Source: Mercurialis annua (Eukaryota; Streptophyta; Magnoliopsida; Malpighiales; Euphorbiaceae). From it: 64,000 nt of DNA. Below, piece after piece: positions 24,296-34,655 of this stretch (position 1 is its first letter; each line of letters begins with the position of its first letter). The position numbers and the translations under genes were made by a program. The DNA is taken from NCBI RefSeq assembly GCF_937616625.2, contig NC_065570.1:7574001-7638000 (forward strand), in the 5' to 3' direction. The notes below the pieces were generated by a model. That model saw only the letters and a list, made by a program, of their open reading frames with translations, made no database searches and was not told where the DNA came from.

Positions 24296-27019
24296 TCATG
24301 AGACCATAACACGTGCGATCATCACCTGGGTCCAATTTGCAGTCTCCTTGAGCTGTTCATCATCAGATTGGAGACATTCCCCAATAAAATCAGAATAGAA
24401 TGTTTTGTCTTTAAACAAAATCTTTGTGTTGGAACCAAGTGCATCTGCTAGATCACCCATCACTGCAACTGCAGCTTTTGTCACACTCTCATCCCTGCTT
24501 AATAAATAAAAGGCACTTTAGAAAGGGTAAACATAAATGAACGACCGACGACATTTAACTGCCACTGTAAGATTTAAGGGGTAGGAAAGAAAAAATTACC
24601 TTTGACTATCTCTACAAACCACTTCTATGAATTGCAAAAGATGTCCAGCATGTGGCAGCATCACCTCTGGTTTGGAATTCTTGAAACCCTGAAGAATACC
24701 AGAATAAGCTTCAAAAATGCTACGCTTTAGCTGGTTGCCATATTCCATCAACTCTTCATCACTGTCATCAATCTGAGCACATAACAGAGCAGCACTTTGC
24801 ATCATTGTAATAGCAGACTCGATATACTTGAGAAATTGCTCTCCTATTGCAAGCGCAATGTCGCCGAAGCAGGAGAATATGGGAGGCTTGACAGATCGGT
24901 TGAGTTCACCACTTTGGAGATTGCGTATAAGGTGGGTCATGATCCCATCACAGTAAGGTATAATCTGATCATCTAACGCACGGCATATGTCACCCACCAC
25001 CCCAGTTGTGATGGCACAAACCTGGTACTCTTCAAAATTCTGCAATCCCATCTCTAGGTATTTGTATAACTCTGGCATATATTTACCAAATTCTGGTCCA
25101 CAGGCATAAGCAAGAGCACCAATTGCAAGCATTGCCTCCTCATGTACAGTAGAGCTCCGGCAAGCAAACACTCTAAGGAACAGAATCATAATTGAATCTG
25201 CAGACCTGAGTATAATGGGTTTGGTCTCATCAGCACTGCCAAGCTTCTGAATTATCACCTGTAGAACACCACAGAGGGAAGCCTGTAAATCTCCTTGTTT
25301 CTCCCTGTCATCTGATGAAACAATCTGAAGATCTAGTGTCTGCCCAAGCTTGTGAATGATGACAGGAAGAAGCTCTGTGATGATTTGTGACGATTCCACA
25401 ATGTTGGAAGATCGGAGGACCTCGTTCAAGGTTTCATATGCAGATGATCTGAGCCGTGAGTCACTTCCATCTGTACGCTCGGTGGTTCTAAGAAGTTGAG
25501 AGATAATATTAGGAAGGCATGGTGTCATGAGTGAGGAGCTTGCTCCTGCGTTCTCATATCCCTGGGCAAGGTAATAGATTGCACCACAAACCTTCTCAGC
25601 TACATGTGGAGCATCATTAATACTTTCCAGAAGAACTGCTACAATCCGGTGGAGGTTCTCGGGAGAAATAACAGAAAACCCACCTGCAGGACAGTGCAAC
25701 AACTCAAATATTCGACTAAGAGTCCATGCAGTTGTGTCCTTGACATGATTATTTCCGTCCTTCATGGCTGTAAGTAGAAAATCCAAGCCCGCATTAACTA
25801 GTGGGGCTAGCTTTTCAGTGCCTGGACCATCAAGAATTGAGCCAAATGCATATGTAGCTGCCTCACGGCAACGCCAGTCTGGCTTTACTATGTTAGCCTC
25901 AACGAAAGGCATTACCAGGGGCACAACAGCATCCCCAACAGTTCTAGCCACGAGACCTAGACATGTTCCCCCTGCCATGGATATATTCCATATCCCATCA
26001 TCCTGATCTTGATCCTCTTCCTGCTTCAATAATGTTTCAAGCAGCATAGGAACAAGAGAAGGGAGGGCCTTTTCTATGAAGTGTGAATGAACAGTCTCAG
26101 AATCCCCAGTTTCAGAAATTCCATACTCTTGTAACTCTATCTCTTCATCACAAATGGAGCTCCAGAACTCAATTGCTTGGAGTGCAACTGTCTCTTCATC
26201 TCCTTTCACTGCATTTGATGTAATTTGAAAAAGAGTTTGCATATAAGGTTCAAGCACTGTATAGTATGTGGATGCTATCGAAACAAGACACTCAAAGGCT
26301 GCTTGCCTAATCTCTGCTTCTTTGGACAAGGCTGTATCACAAACCACCTTCATAATGTAATTCCGCTCCATCTCATTTTCAAAGTTAGACTGTGCAAAAT
26401 CTAAGGCATTGAGTAACGCTCTTGTTGCTGCAAGGCGGATTTCAGGACCATGTTGATCAAGGTTCATGCCTTGGACAACTGCAGTAAGGACGTGGTTCAC
26501 TTCAACTTGTTCAAGGTCCTGATGAGATATTTCCTCACAGACATATCCAAAAGTTTCTAGTGTTGCCTGTTTAAGAGCCGCAGAATTATCTTGCTGCGTC
26601 ATATTGCTAAGCAACGATTGAATTAACTCAGGCCATTGCTTTCGTGGAATCTCAATAGAAGCAACTTTTGCAATAACTTGAGCAGAAGTATGTCTAGCCT
26701 CCTGTACAGATGACCCAAGAGTTCTCAATAGCAAGTCTTTGATTTGTGACTTAACAGATATTTCAATTGCCATCCATTGTTGGACAAGATGCTCCTTTGT
26801 CATGGCATCTTTAGCATCCAAAGAGTTTTTAAGCACGATACCAGCCAACCGACGTGATTCATGGGGTTTCTCATTGTTGGCAAGCTCAACTGACAGTGAG
26901 AGAAGGAAAAGAGGCAGGTTCTGCTCTTGGAACTGTCTAAGATTTCCCTCTGCCTCATTTCGGGATTTCGCGTCGAGTGATTGGGCAGCCAACAGAATTT
27001 GTGTGATTTCGAGAGCCAT
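24296..27019 (-). CDS. KPNB1: Importin subunit beta-1 (karyopherin beta-1)
   Basis: This is the nuclear import receptor: it carries cargo, or importin-alpha plus cargo, through the nuclear pore and is released by Ran-GTP. The coding parts are 27019-24600 and 24494-24296, joined across a 105-bp GT-AG intron (24599-24495); the split arginine codon is AG|G. The product is about 873 residues, the usual length for plant importin beta-1 (about 870). It is alpha-helical HEAT-repeat protein throughout, with the importin-beta N-terminal domain near residues 20-100. Hallmark blocks include ALQAIEFWSSICDEE, KQEEDQDQDDGIWN (the acidic loop that helps displace cargo and bind the IBB domain), AMAGGTCLGLVAR-like MAGGTCLGLVARTVGD, CREAATYAFGSILDGP, and SVKPPIFSCFGDIALAIGE. 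The ATG at 27019 (MALEITQ) was chosen because it matches the family start and lies two bases after the acceptor of a 5'-UTR intron. The open frame continues upstream but that part is intronic. Confidence 0.96.
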
Positions 27020-27021
27020 TA

Positions 27022-27712
27022 CTGTTTTAACAATGCAACAATAGAACCACAGAAAAATTTCATTAGTAAAATACCAAAAAATAACAGAACAAAAAAAAAG
27101 CATTAACAAAAGCTAGCAATCCAAAAAAGCATATCAAAGTCTATAGAACTAAAGAATGCGCACAAAGTATACGATAAATTTGTTACAATTCATCTAGATA
27201 CGATACATTTGTTTAAATTCATCTAGATACGATACATTTGTTTATATTCATCTAGATACGATACATTTGTTTAAATTCATCTAGATACGACACATTTGTT
27301 TCAATTACACGTCTAGAAATTAAGAACAAAACGTCTACGAATTCATCTAGATACGATAGATTCATTCAATTAACAACAAAACTCTTTCAAATCTAATTAT
27401 CATTCCACAAAATTCATCTTCCTAATTCACCATCTCCAAAGCCAATCAAACAAATCCTACTGTAACAGAACTCCAAAATCACAGACAAAACAAATTAAAG
27501 TAATAACTAACAAAAATTAAAACAAATAAGATCGGACAAAATATTTAAGAAATACAAAGTAACCAAAACCCTAGAACACAGTAAAAACATTTTCTAGTCA
27601 AACAACACAAAAAATTCACAAGAGAACCGGCAATTAAACACTGTAGCTACAATTACACCTCTACGCAAAGCAAACGAAAAATAACAGGAGCATGAATTGA
27701 GATTAAACTTAC
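27022..27712 (-). other. 5'-UTR intron of importin beta-1
   Basis: On the minus strand a consensus donor (AA|GTAAGT at 27712) and an acceptor (AAAACAG ending at 27022, two bases before the start codon) define a 691-bp leader intron. Non-coding exon 1 would run from 27713 to roughly 27850, in a C/T-rich sequence with AAACCCTAA. Leader introns next to the start codon often raise expression in plants; that role here is inference. Confidence 0.6.
27173..27370. repeat. 29-bp tandem repeat inside the importin leader intron
   Basis: About five copies, the later ones degraded, of a 29-bp unit containing TTCATCTAGATACGATACAT and TTGTTTAAA. Repeats 1-4 start at a strict 29-bp step (27189, 27218 and onward). 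It lies wholly within the 5'-UTR intron. Confidence 0.85.
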
Positions 27713-27859
27713 TTAAAACGACACTGAACAGCAAAAAAATGACAGTGGTAAAAACTTAGGGTTTTGAAGTTGCGTGCTGCTTCCTGAGAAAGGCGAGAGG
27801 AAGAGCAGAGGAGAAGCGATTAGCGATGGATGATTAGGTTTTGAAGAGTGTTTGTTTGG

Positions 27860-29563
27860 AAAGAGTTTAAATAAAAATCTGAAATTCGAATGCTTAAGAA
27901 GAAGCGGGAGGTCTGTATTTTTATTTCTACTTTGTATCGTAAAACCAACGGGCAGGATAGGTTTTGAAAGCTGCCCGGCTTTACAGACGCTCAAGAAACC
28001 CTAGAATTTTTTTTGAATTTACCCACGTGTGTTACTCTGACTTTACACGTTTGGGTTTCCAACGGACAAAAATCAGGGGTTTTTTCTTAGATCTGGGCTA
28101 GGCTTTTGGTTTTAGTATGAGCCTGGCCTATTATAGCTTTATTATTGGGCTTTTTCTGATCCAACTAAGGATTTTGTTGCTTGTCAAAGTGTTTACATTA
28201 GTACTTGTTTTTTTAGGAAATTATACCCTACACTTAAAAATGAAAGTAATTACATAAATAACTTGTTGGCTATTTTTTTTGGAGATAATTCTTGTTTGAC
28301 TAAAAGAATCTGAAAAAAACACTTAAGTGAAAATATATGCAAAAAAAAAATTTAGGTTTGGATTAGTTTTTATGGTTTTGGCTTTAGTTTTTGGGTTTAG
28401 AGTTAAGTTTTTGGGTTTAGGGTTTTAGTTTTTGGGTTTACCGTTTAGGGTGGTGGTGACCTGCGGTGGCCGGCAGTGGGGTGGTGGCCGGAAGTTTCCA
28501 CAGATGACCGTTAAACCGGGGTAGATGGAGGCGGCGGCAACGGCTGGCCGGAGGTGGAGGCCGGTGGCCGCTGGCGATGGATGGCAAAAACCTTCGGTAG
28601 GGTGGCGAAGTGGTGGTCGACGGTGGCCGGTGGTTTCCCCTTGTTGTTGCCAGTGACATGGTGGTTGGAGTTGACTAGTCGGAGGCAGCGGTGGCTAGCC
28701 GGAGCTGGTTGGTGGTTGGATTAGATTAATTTGAATTGATTTGATTTGAGGTTGGTTTGGATTGAGTTGGTTTATGTTAAGTATGCAATTATGTTCAATT
28801 TTTAAGCTTTTTTGCAATTATTTTTAATCAAACAATTTTTTTTAAAGGTCAATTTGTACTTTGCAATTGTTCTTTTCTTTTTTGGGTACTTTTTCTAAAA
28901 AAATAATCATACAGAAATATTCTATTTTTTTTTTTGATTTTTTATTACCTCGCCTTTCAAAATTCTTAATTTTGACTTATTTTTCAATTTTCAGTGTCAA
29001 TTATAGCCATTTGTTTAAATTTGAATGAAAAAAAATTCAAATATACTCTTTATCCAATTTCATGTTTAATGACTTTTGCATTACTTTGGATTAAGAAAAA
29101 AAGACTTATTTTTCTCGTTTCTTTCCTTTCTTGAAGGCAAATAAATAAAATGGGAGAACATATGTAAAATACAAGAATAAAGTATAAATAATTTAAAAAT
29201 TTCATTCGCGTTTCCATTTTCATTTCTAAAACACCAAGATATAAAGAGCAACTGGATAATAGGTAGGAGGTGATCCGTATAATATTCAAAGATGGATTAC
29301 CTGCAGGGTCACTGCATATAAATTCTTGAACTGGCACGAAATTATTTCGATGCACATACAGAATTGCTCTTTGGATGGATAGCACAATATTCCAGCTATA
29401 GCTTTTAAATCAACTACCAGAGCAAAACATGAACATGTTCACCGATACAATTTTAGGCAAGGGTATATACACACCGTGATTATTTCAGAAAGAACAAAAA
29501 AGCTGAAAGATGGTTTAAATGGTAACATTACAGCATCATTCATCTCTTGTGTCGATTCATAGC
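27860..29563. other. Intergenic DNA between importin and urate oxidase, with a GC-rich island
   Basis: 28437-28720 is strikingly GC-rich in an AT-rich setting and consists of GGTGGCCGG and GGCGGTGG-like words. Just left of it, 28365-28450 carries degenerate telomere-like GGGTTTAGGGTTTTAG. The minus-strand frame over it (73 codons, Pro/Arg/His-rich) looks like repeat translation. It is probably part of a transposon, with ends not found. Confidence 0.45.
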
Positions 29564-32500
29564 CTACATCTTTGACCAGAAACGACTCAAAGTTGCTTCT
29601 ATCGATCCATGTGGCTCATCAGTTGGTAGAAATACATCATCATCGAACTACAATTCATTACAATGAACATTACTATAGCTAGTATATAATCTTTTAGACC
29701 AAAGTTTAAAAGTAAAAATAACATATTATAAACATTAAAATGTCAAATAAAATATATATTTTATCCTCCTTTGTGTTTTACTTTTTATGCTTGGTTATTT
29801 CTAAGTTATGAAAGGAGGCGGAAACTATAGAAAATGGCTACCAATGCCATAGTTTCAATTAGACATTCCACCAACCATCAAAAGTAAATATATGCCCAAG
29901 GCGGGTTTAAAAAAGGCTTAGAATAAAATGTTTTGCAAGTTTCTCTATTTGCATACATATGTTCGCACTTTATAGGTGGTTAAATAATTTTGAGATTACA
30001 TGGCTGATTATGTACACCAAATTTCTTAAAGATCTATGCCCCACACATAACACAGAGTTTCACATACATGATTGAGTTCAACTATTTTTATATAGCGAGT
30101 ACTTAGGCAGGAATTTATAAACATATCGTACCTTCACAATATTAGAATCCTTGTTTGCTATATTAACAGGTAAGAAGTGGAGATTTGGCATTTTAAGTTG
30201 GATTGATGATATATCAGGAAACCTGCAAAGTTTTGAAGTATAGCAAATTACAAAATTTCCCTGCCTGAAATCTATTCATGTCACCAAGTAATCTAATTGT
30301 GCTGTTAATAGGCAAGAGATACCTGTTGAGTACAGCCTTTGCCATTTGAAAAAGAGTGCTTTGAACAGAGGCGCTGTATACTCCCTCCTTTGGATGACCA
30401 AAAAATGTATCGCTCAAAACCTTTTTTACATTTAAATATCTCTCTGTAAAGTAAAGTGGATTCTCAGGGATGCTGGAGACCGATTTAAATGGATATCTGC
30501 ATCCACATTTATCGCAGTTTCAGTATTTTGAAATATGAATAAGCCGGCAATAAAGTCTAACCCACAAAGCAAAATTGTGTACTAAAAGTTGTCCGTATTT
30601 TCTCTTGTCATACAAAATGGGAAAAAATACCTCCATGATGCAGTGACTTCCACAAAGCAAAATTGTGTACTAAAAGTTGTCCGTATTTTCTCTTGTCATA
30701 CAAAATGGGAAAAAATACCTCCATGATGCAGTGACTTCTGTTGCAAGCATCCTCTCTCGTGTTTCGGGTAAAGCTGTATATTTATCCCTAATGAATCCTT
30801 CAAATCCTGACTGTTGACAGTATAAGTTCCAAAAATGGAGAATCAGCATCTAAATTAGATGAATAATGGAAACCGTGAATAAGAGGGTAAGAACAAGGCA
30901 GTCTGATAAAACTTTTCCTATTGTGAAAGCATGGAGGGTGTGAATAACATAAGACACCACCAGCTTATGGGAAAATATAATATATTTCCTAATGAAAAAA
31001 AAAAATTAAATCAAGCTGCTTTATGTATAAAAAATATTAAAACGCACTTAACATTTTGAAAACAGTTCAAATAAGTTTCTCCTTCTTTTCCGTTTACCTT
31101 GGTCGTCTTCAGTAGGGACAGTCCCAGAATACCGGAGCTAAGCTGTAAAACTCCAGACTCCGACAGTATTACCTCTGTTGTATGCTTCTCAGCTCCAAGT
31201 TTAAAACCTTCAGCACAGAGGCATGAGAATTTAAATAGTTCACACCATATCTGATGTAATTAAGTACAATAGCACATAAACATGTAAACATTCACCAACA
31301 CAATAATTACAAATCACGACAATAGAAACAATATTACCAAACTATTAGCTAGAGTTGTTTTCAAACTGTTTTACTGATAATATATAAATAGAGATGAAGA
31401 TATATGCAACAAGAAAGTGACATCTAATAGGACAAGTTACAAACTACAGAATAGAATTGACGAAGACTGATATGTTAGCATCTAAATTACAGAACCAAAT
31501 AGTTGATACGGCTTTAGCTATTGCTAAGGCTAGATATGACTATCGTTTCAACAGTTTGTGCATATATTACAGAGGACCTGTGTTTGTTAAATTTATTTTC
31601 CTTTATTCCAATGTTTTGAACTGCCACCAAAAATATAAGTATGCAAACACATACTCCGTCACAATTTTACATGTCTTTTTCTACTCTGTCTTTATTCTGT
31701 TTACATCGTGGTCCTAAAGTTTAAAATCTATACTACATTACTAAAAAATCCATATATATCATCATCATCATGAGGACTCAACTGTCATAATCTATTCAAA
31801 AGCTGTGAAATCATACCGTGGGTATGCAGTTGCCCGTCTACGCTCACACGCTCCCAAGGCTTCTCTACTATCTTTATGTTGGCAGCAGTTACCTGCAAAA
31901 TTTTATAAGACAATGGTTCAAATTCAAACATCCCTACCCGATATAATTAAAATAAAAAATCTTCCTTATAATTACAAAAAACAAAATTGAGGGTTTGTTG
32001 ATTCATAAAGTTTATTTCAGTTGTATAATGAATGCAAAGTCATATTCAACATCAACTAAGGCACAATCAATAGTAATAGCAGTTTCTGTAGAACTGACCT
32101 CCTTGTAAAGACTAGTAAAATGCTGAGCCAACAAAATAGCAAAGTTTTCTGCAGAAAGCTGTTCTGAACATTCCTTTGCTTTCACATATACCTGAACAAT
32201 ACAATTAACCTCTCAAAAATATAATTCATTACATCTACACTTCATTAAAATTTAGTCACTATTTCCAAAAATTCAATAACAAATCTTAAAATTAAATGAG
32301 ACATGGGACTGTGGGCCCCTAGGTAGCACAGACACCTATACGGGAAACGGGACACTTGACATGTACACAGGAAACGGGACTCTTGGACATGGTGAAGCGG
32401 TATTAGTTTAAGATTTTCTTTTCGTATCCGAATCGTCAAGTGTCTAATAGTTTCCGAAACAGGACACATTGATTGAACGAAATGTCCATGCTACCCAGGT

Positions 32501-33979
32501 GGGCTGAACCAGTGTTATTAAAAGCGCTCGCCTGAGCGCCTAAAGCGCTCAGGCGAGGCGCCACAGACTGATGGCGCCTCCAGACCTTCCAGTCGAGGCG
32601 CCTTCAGTAAGGCGAGCGCTTTATTTGCTTAAGCGCTCGCCTTGGAAGATGGAAAAAGCACGCTTTATTGAATTTTTGTTTTTTTACGTTTTTTAGGTGA
32701 CTTTTACTCTAATCTAGACATTCCTATTTGATAGCCTTAATTAATGCCTTAATTAATGCTTTAAATGGATTTAACTTAGGAAATTTAAAAGTCTATTCAA
32801 GTCTCTATTTAAGTGTTTAGGTTTAAGTAAAACACAATAACTTCAAATTAAAATATACGTTCAGTAGAAAAAAAAGAGCAGAGCCTTTTATTCTTTTTTC
32901 TCACGCCATGGATAGCGAACCTCAACCATGCACTGATGGTTCAACACCCACTGAAAAGAAGAAGGATCCAGGATGGAAATACAACTACTTGCAAATGATG
33001 GAAATCCATATGATCCAGGATGGAAATCCATATGATCAACAATGAAATTGATTCAGATGTGGATGAAATTGAAGGATATGAGAGTGGTGGTGGAGCTGAA
33101 TTTGATGAAAATGTTGATGGATATTTTAGTGATTGACTTTAATTCCTTATTCTGATTAGTTGTAAGATCGTCTTTTGTTGAAAGTTGAAACTCGTTTTGA
33201 TTTTGGTATTGGATGATAAGTATTTAGGGTTAGGACTACTATTATAGATCTATTAGCTTTATGATTATGGTTTAAATTTAGAAATTTAAGAGTTTTATAT
33301 TTATGATTTATGATTTTTTATTAAATATATATATAAATATATATAATTAATATTTTTAGGTATTGGCGCCTTACTTCGATAAGGCGAGCGCTTTTTTAGC
33401 GCTTCTCGCCTCGGGCGATATATGGCTATCTCGCCTTGAGAGCGCCTTGCGCCTTTAACAACACTGGGCTGAACATGACTGTTGAATGAGACTCATAATT
33501 TCTACAAAGAAATATAGATTAGATCTAGGATCTAAAAAATTAGAGGGATCTAAAATCAACAAATCAAGCCAAAGCAATCAACTTCCTTAAGTAACTACAA
33601 AAGTTTGTTTTTTTGAAATATTCATATTTGGATTATTTGAGTCTTTAAAAAACAAATACTAATATCTATGTTTGGATAGAGAATTAAAGCCTTTGAATTC
33701 ATACTTAAAAAGGAAACAACAATTAGAATATAAAAATTTAATTTTTTTTGAAATATCTGATATTTTAATTACCGTGTTCTTCATGGTATCAGTGGCAACA
33801 ATATTAGAATTATCATCTCTTGAATAAGCGGGAAGACATTCGGAGAAGAGAGTGATGCCGACACTCCACTCCACCATGAAATGAGTACCGTCCTTTCTTC
33901 TCCAAACTCTGGTCACTCTCACTCTATCTTTGCCGTGACACTGCTCGAATTTGAATCCGTCTAATTCTCCGGCGCCCAT
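29564..33979 (-). CDS. Urate oxidase (uricase), peroxisomal, eight exons
   Basis: The enzyme oxidises urate to 5-hydroxyisourate with release of H2O2, in purine catabolism and ureide formation. I reconstructed it from GT-AG splice sites: 33979-33773, 32191-32099, 31892-31817, 31207-31098, 30810-30719, 30496-30323, 30222-30132, 29647-29564. All phases agree and give 308 residues, against about 309 in other plants. Lys17 (HGKDRVRV) and Thr63 (VATDTMKN) correspond to the fungal Lys10/Thr57 catalytic pair, and His266 (MPNLHFLPV) to the third active-site residue. The C-terminus Ser-Lys-Met is a type-1 peroxisomal targeting signal. The start at 33979 (MGAGELDG) fits the family; an in-frame ATG at 34138 would add 53 residues of low-complexity character and is probably leader. 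Intron 1 holds a hAT derivative, and the exon 5 donor is duplicated. Confidence 0.93.
30562..30737. repeat. 88-bp tandem duplication spanning the exon 5 splice donor of uricase
   Basis: 30562-30649 and 30650-30737 appear identical. Each copy contains the last 19 bases of exon 5 and its GTATTTT donor. The pre-mRNA therefore meets two equivalent donors 88 bases apart (at 30718 and 30630). Use of the second would add 88 nt, which is not a multiple of three, and would shift the frame. Confidence 0.95.
32510..33466 (+). mobile_element. Non-autonomous hAT element in uricase intron 1
   Basis: The ends are CAGTGTTATTAAA and TTTAACAACACTG, flanked by the exact 8-bp repeat GGCTGAAC (32502-32509 and 33467-33474), which is diagnostic of hAT. 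Both ends carry GCGCTCGCC/GGCGAGCGC words in alternating orientation. The interior keeps the start of a transposase-like protein (ATG 32908, MDSEPQPC...KKKDPGWKY, as before the BED finger) and its acidic C-terminal end (EGYESGGGAEFDENVDGYFS, stop at 33134-33136). The middle is deleted. It is an internal-deletion derivative that needs a transposase from elsewhere. Confidence 0.9.
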
Positions 33980-34207
33980 GTTTTTTGGCCGGAGCTGAAA
34001 CAGGGCGCTTTGCTGGTTTTGGAAAGTGGGGAATTGATGGAGAGAAATAATGTTGATAAAAAGAGCACTGGGTATACTGTGATGGGCTGTAGTGGCGTAG
34101 GTAATGGGACTTTTGTGTTGTCTGTATGACGTAAACATTGGGGTCGGTGAAAATTGAATCGAATTGTAAAATGAAACCGAACCGAACCAAATTATAATTA
34201 TAACTAG

Positions 34208-34655
34208 AACAAATTACTCTAAGGCCCCTCATGTTTGTCATAATTCACAGTTTGGTACTCCTTATTTAAAAATCAAACAATTTGGTACCTCATTTTTGAT
34301 TTTTTAAACTATAAGACTCTTCTGTTAGTCCCGTTAATAATTTGATATTTACTTTCAAACGATTTGATATCTCAGTTTTAATTATATAAACGATTTGGTA
34401 CATCAGTTTTAATTATATAAACGATTTGGTACCTCAATTTTAATTATATAAACGATTTGGTACCTCATTTTCAAACGATTTGCAAACGATTTGGTACCTC
34501 AAATTTTATTCATTTAACGATTTGATATCTATATTTAACAGAAGGGCCTTATAGTTTATAAAATCAAAACTGAGGTATGAAATCGTTTGATTTTCAAACA
34601 AGGAGTACCAAACTGTGAATTATGACAAATGTGAAGGACCTTAGAATAATTTGCT
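34208..34655. mobile_element. Foldback MITE upstream of uricase
   Basis: About 65-bp imperfect TIRs. The left end has CAAATTACTCTAAGGCCCCT then TTGTCATAATTCACAGTTTG; the right end is its reverse complement with a few changes. The centre is a 31-bp tandem repeat (CGATTTGGTACCTCAATTTT plus an AT tail), about three copies, starting at 34360 and 34391. It lies about 230 bp upstream of the uricase start codon, so it may be part of the promoter. No clean target duplication was seen. Confidence 0.7.

Noticed and set aside
27020..27109. Thirty extra N-terminal residues on importin beta-1
   Set aside because: They are hydrophobic, unlike the family, and lie in a leader intron ending in a CAG acceptor two bases before ATG 27019.
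27713..27994. 93-codon minus-strand frame upstream of importin
   Set aside because: Overlaps the predicted non-coding first exon and promoter of importin beta-1; no known domain.
28438..28659. 73-codon Pro/His/Arg-rich frame
   Set aside because: Product of a GC-rich low-complexity island.
33659..34138. Uricase start at the upstream in-frame ATG (34138)
   Set aside because: The extra 53 residues have no counterpart in plant uricases, and MGAGELDG at 33979 aligns with the family start; kept only as a finding.
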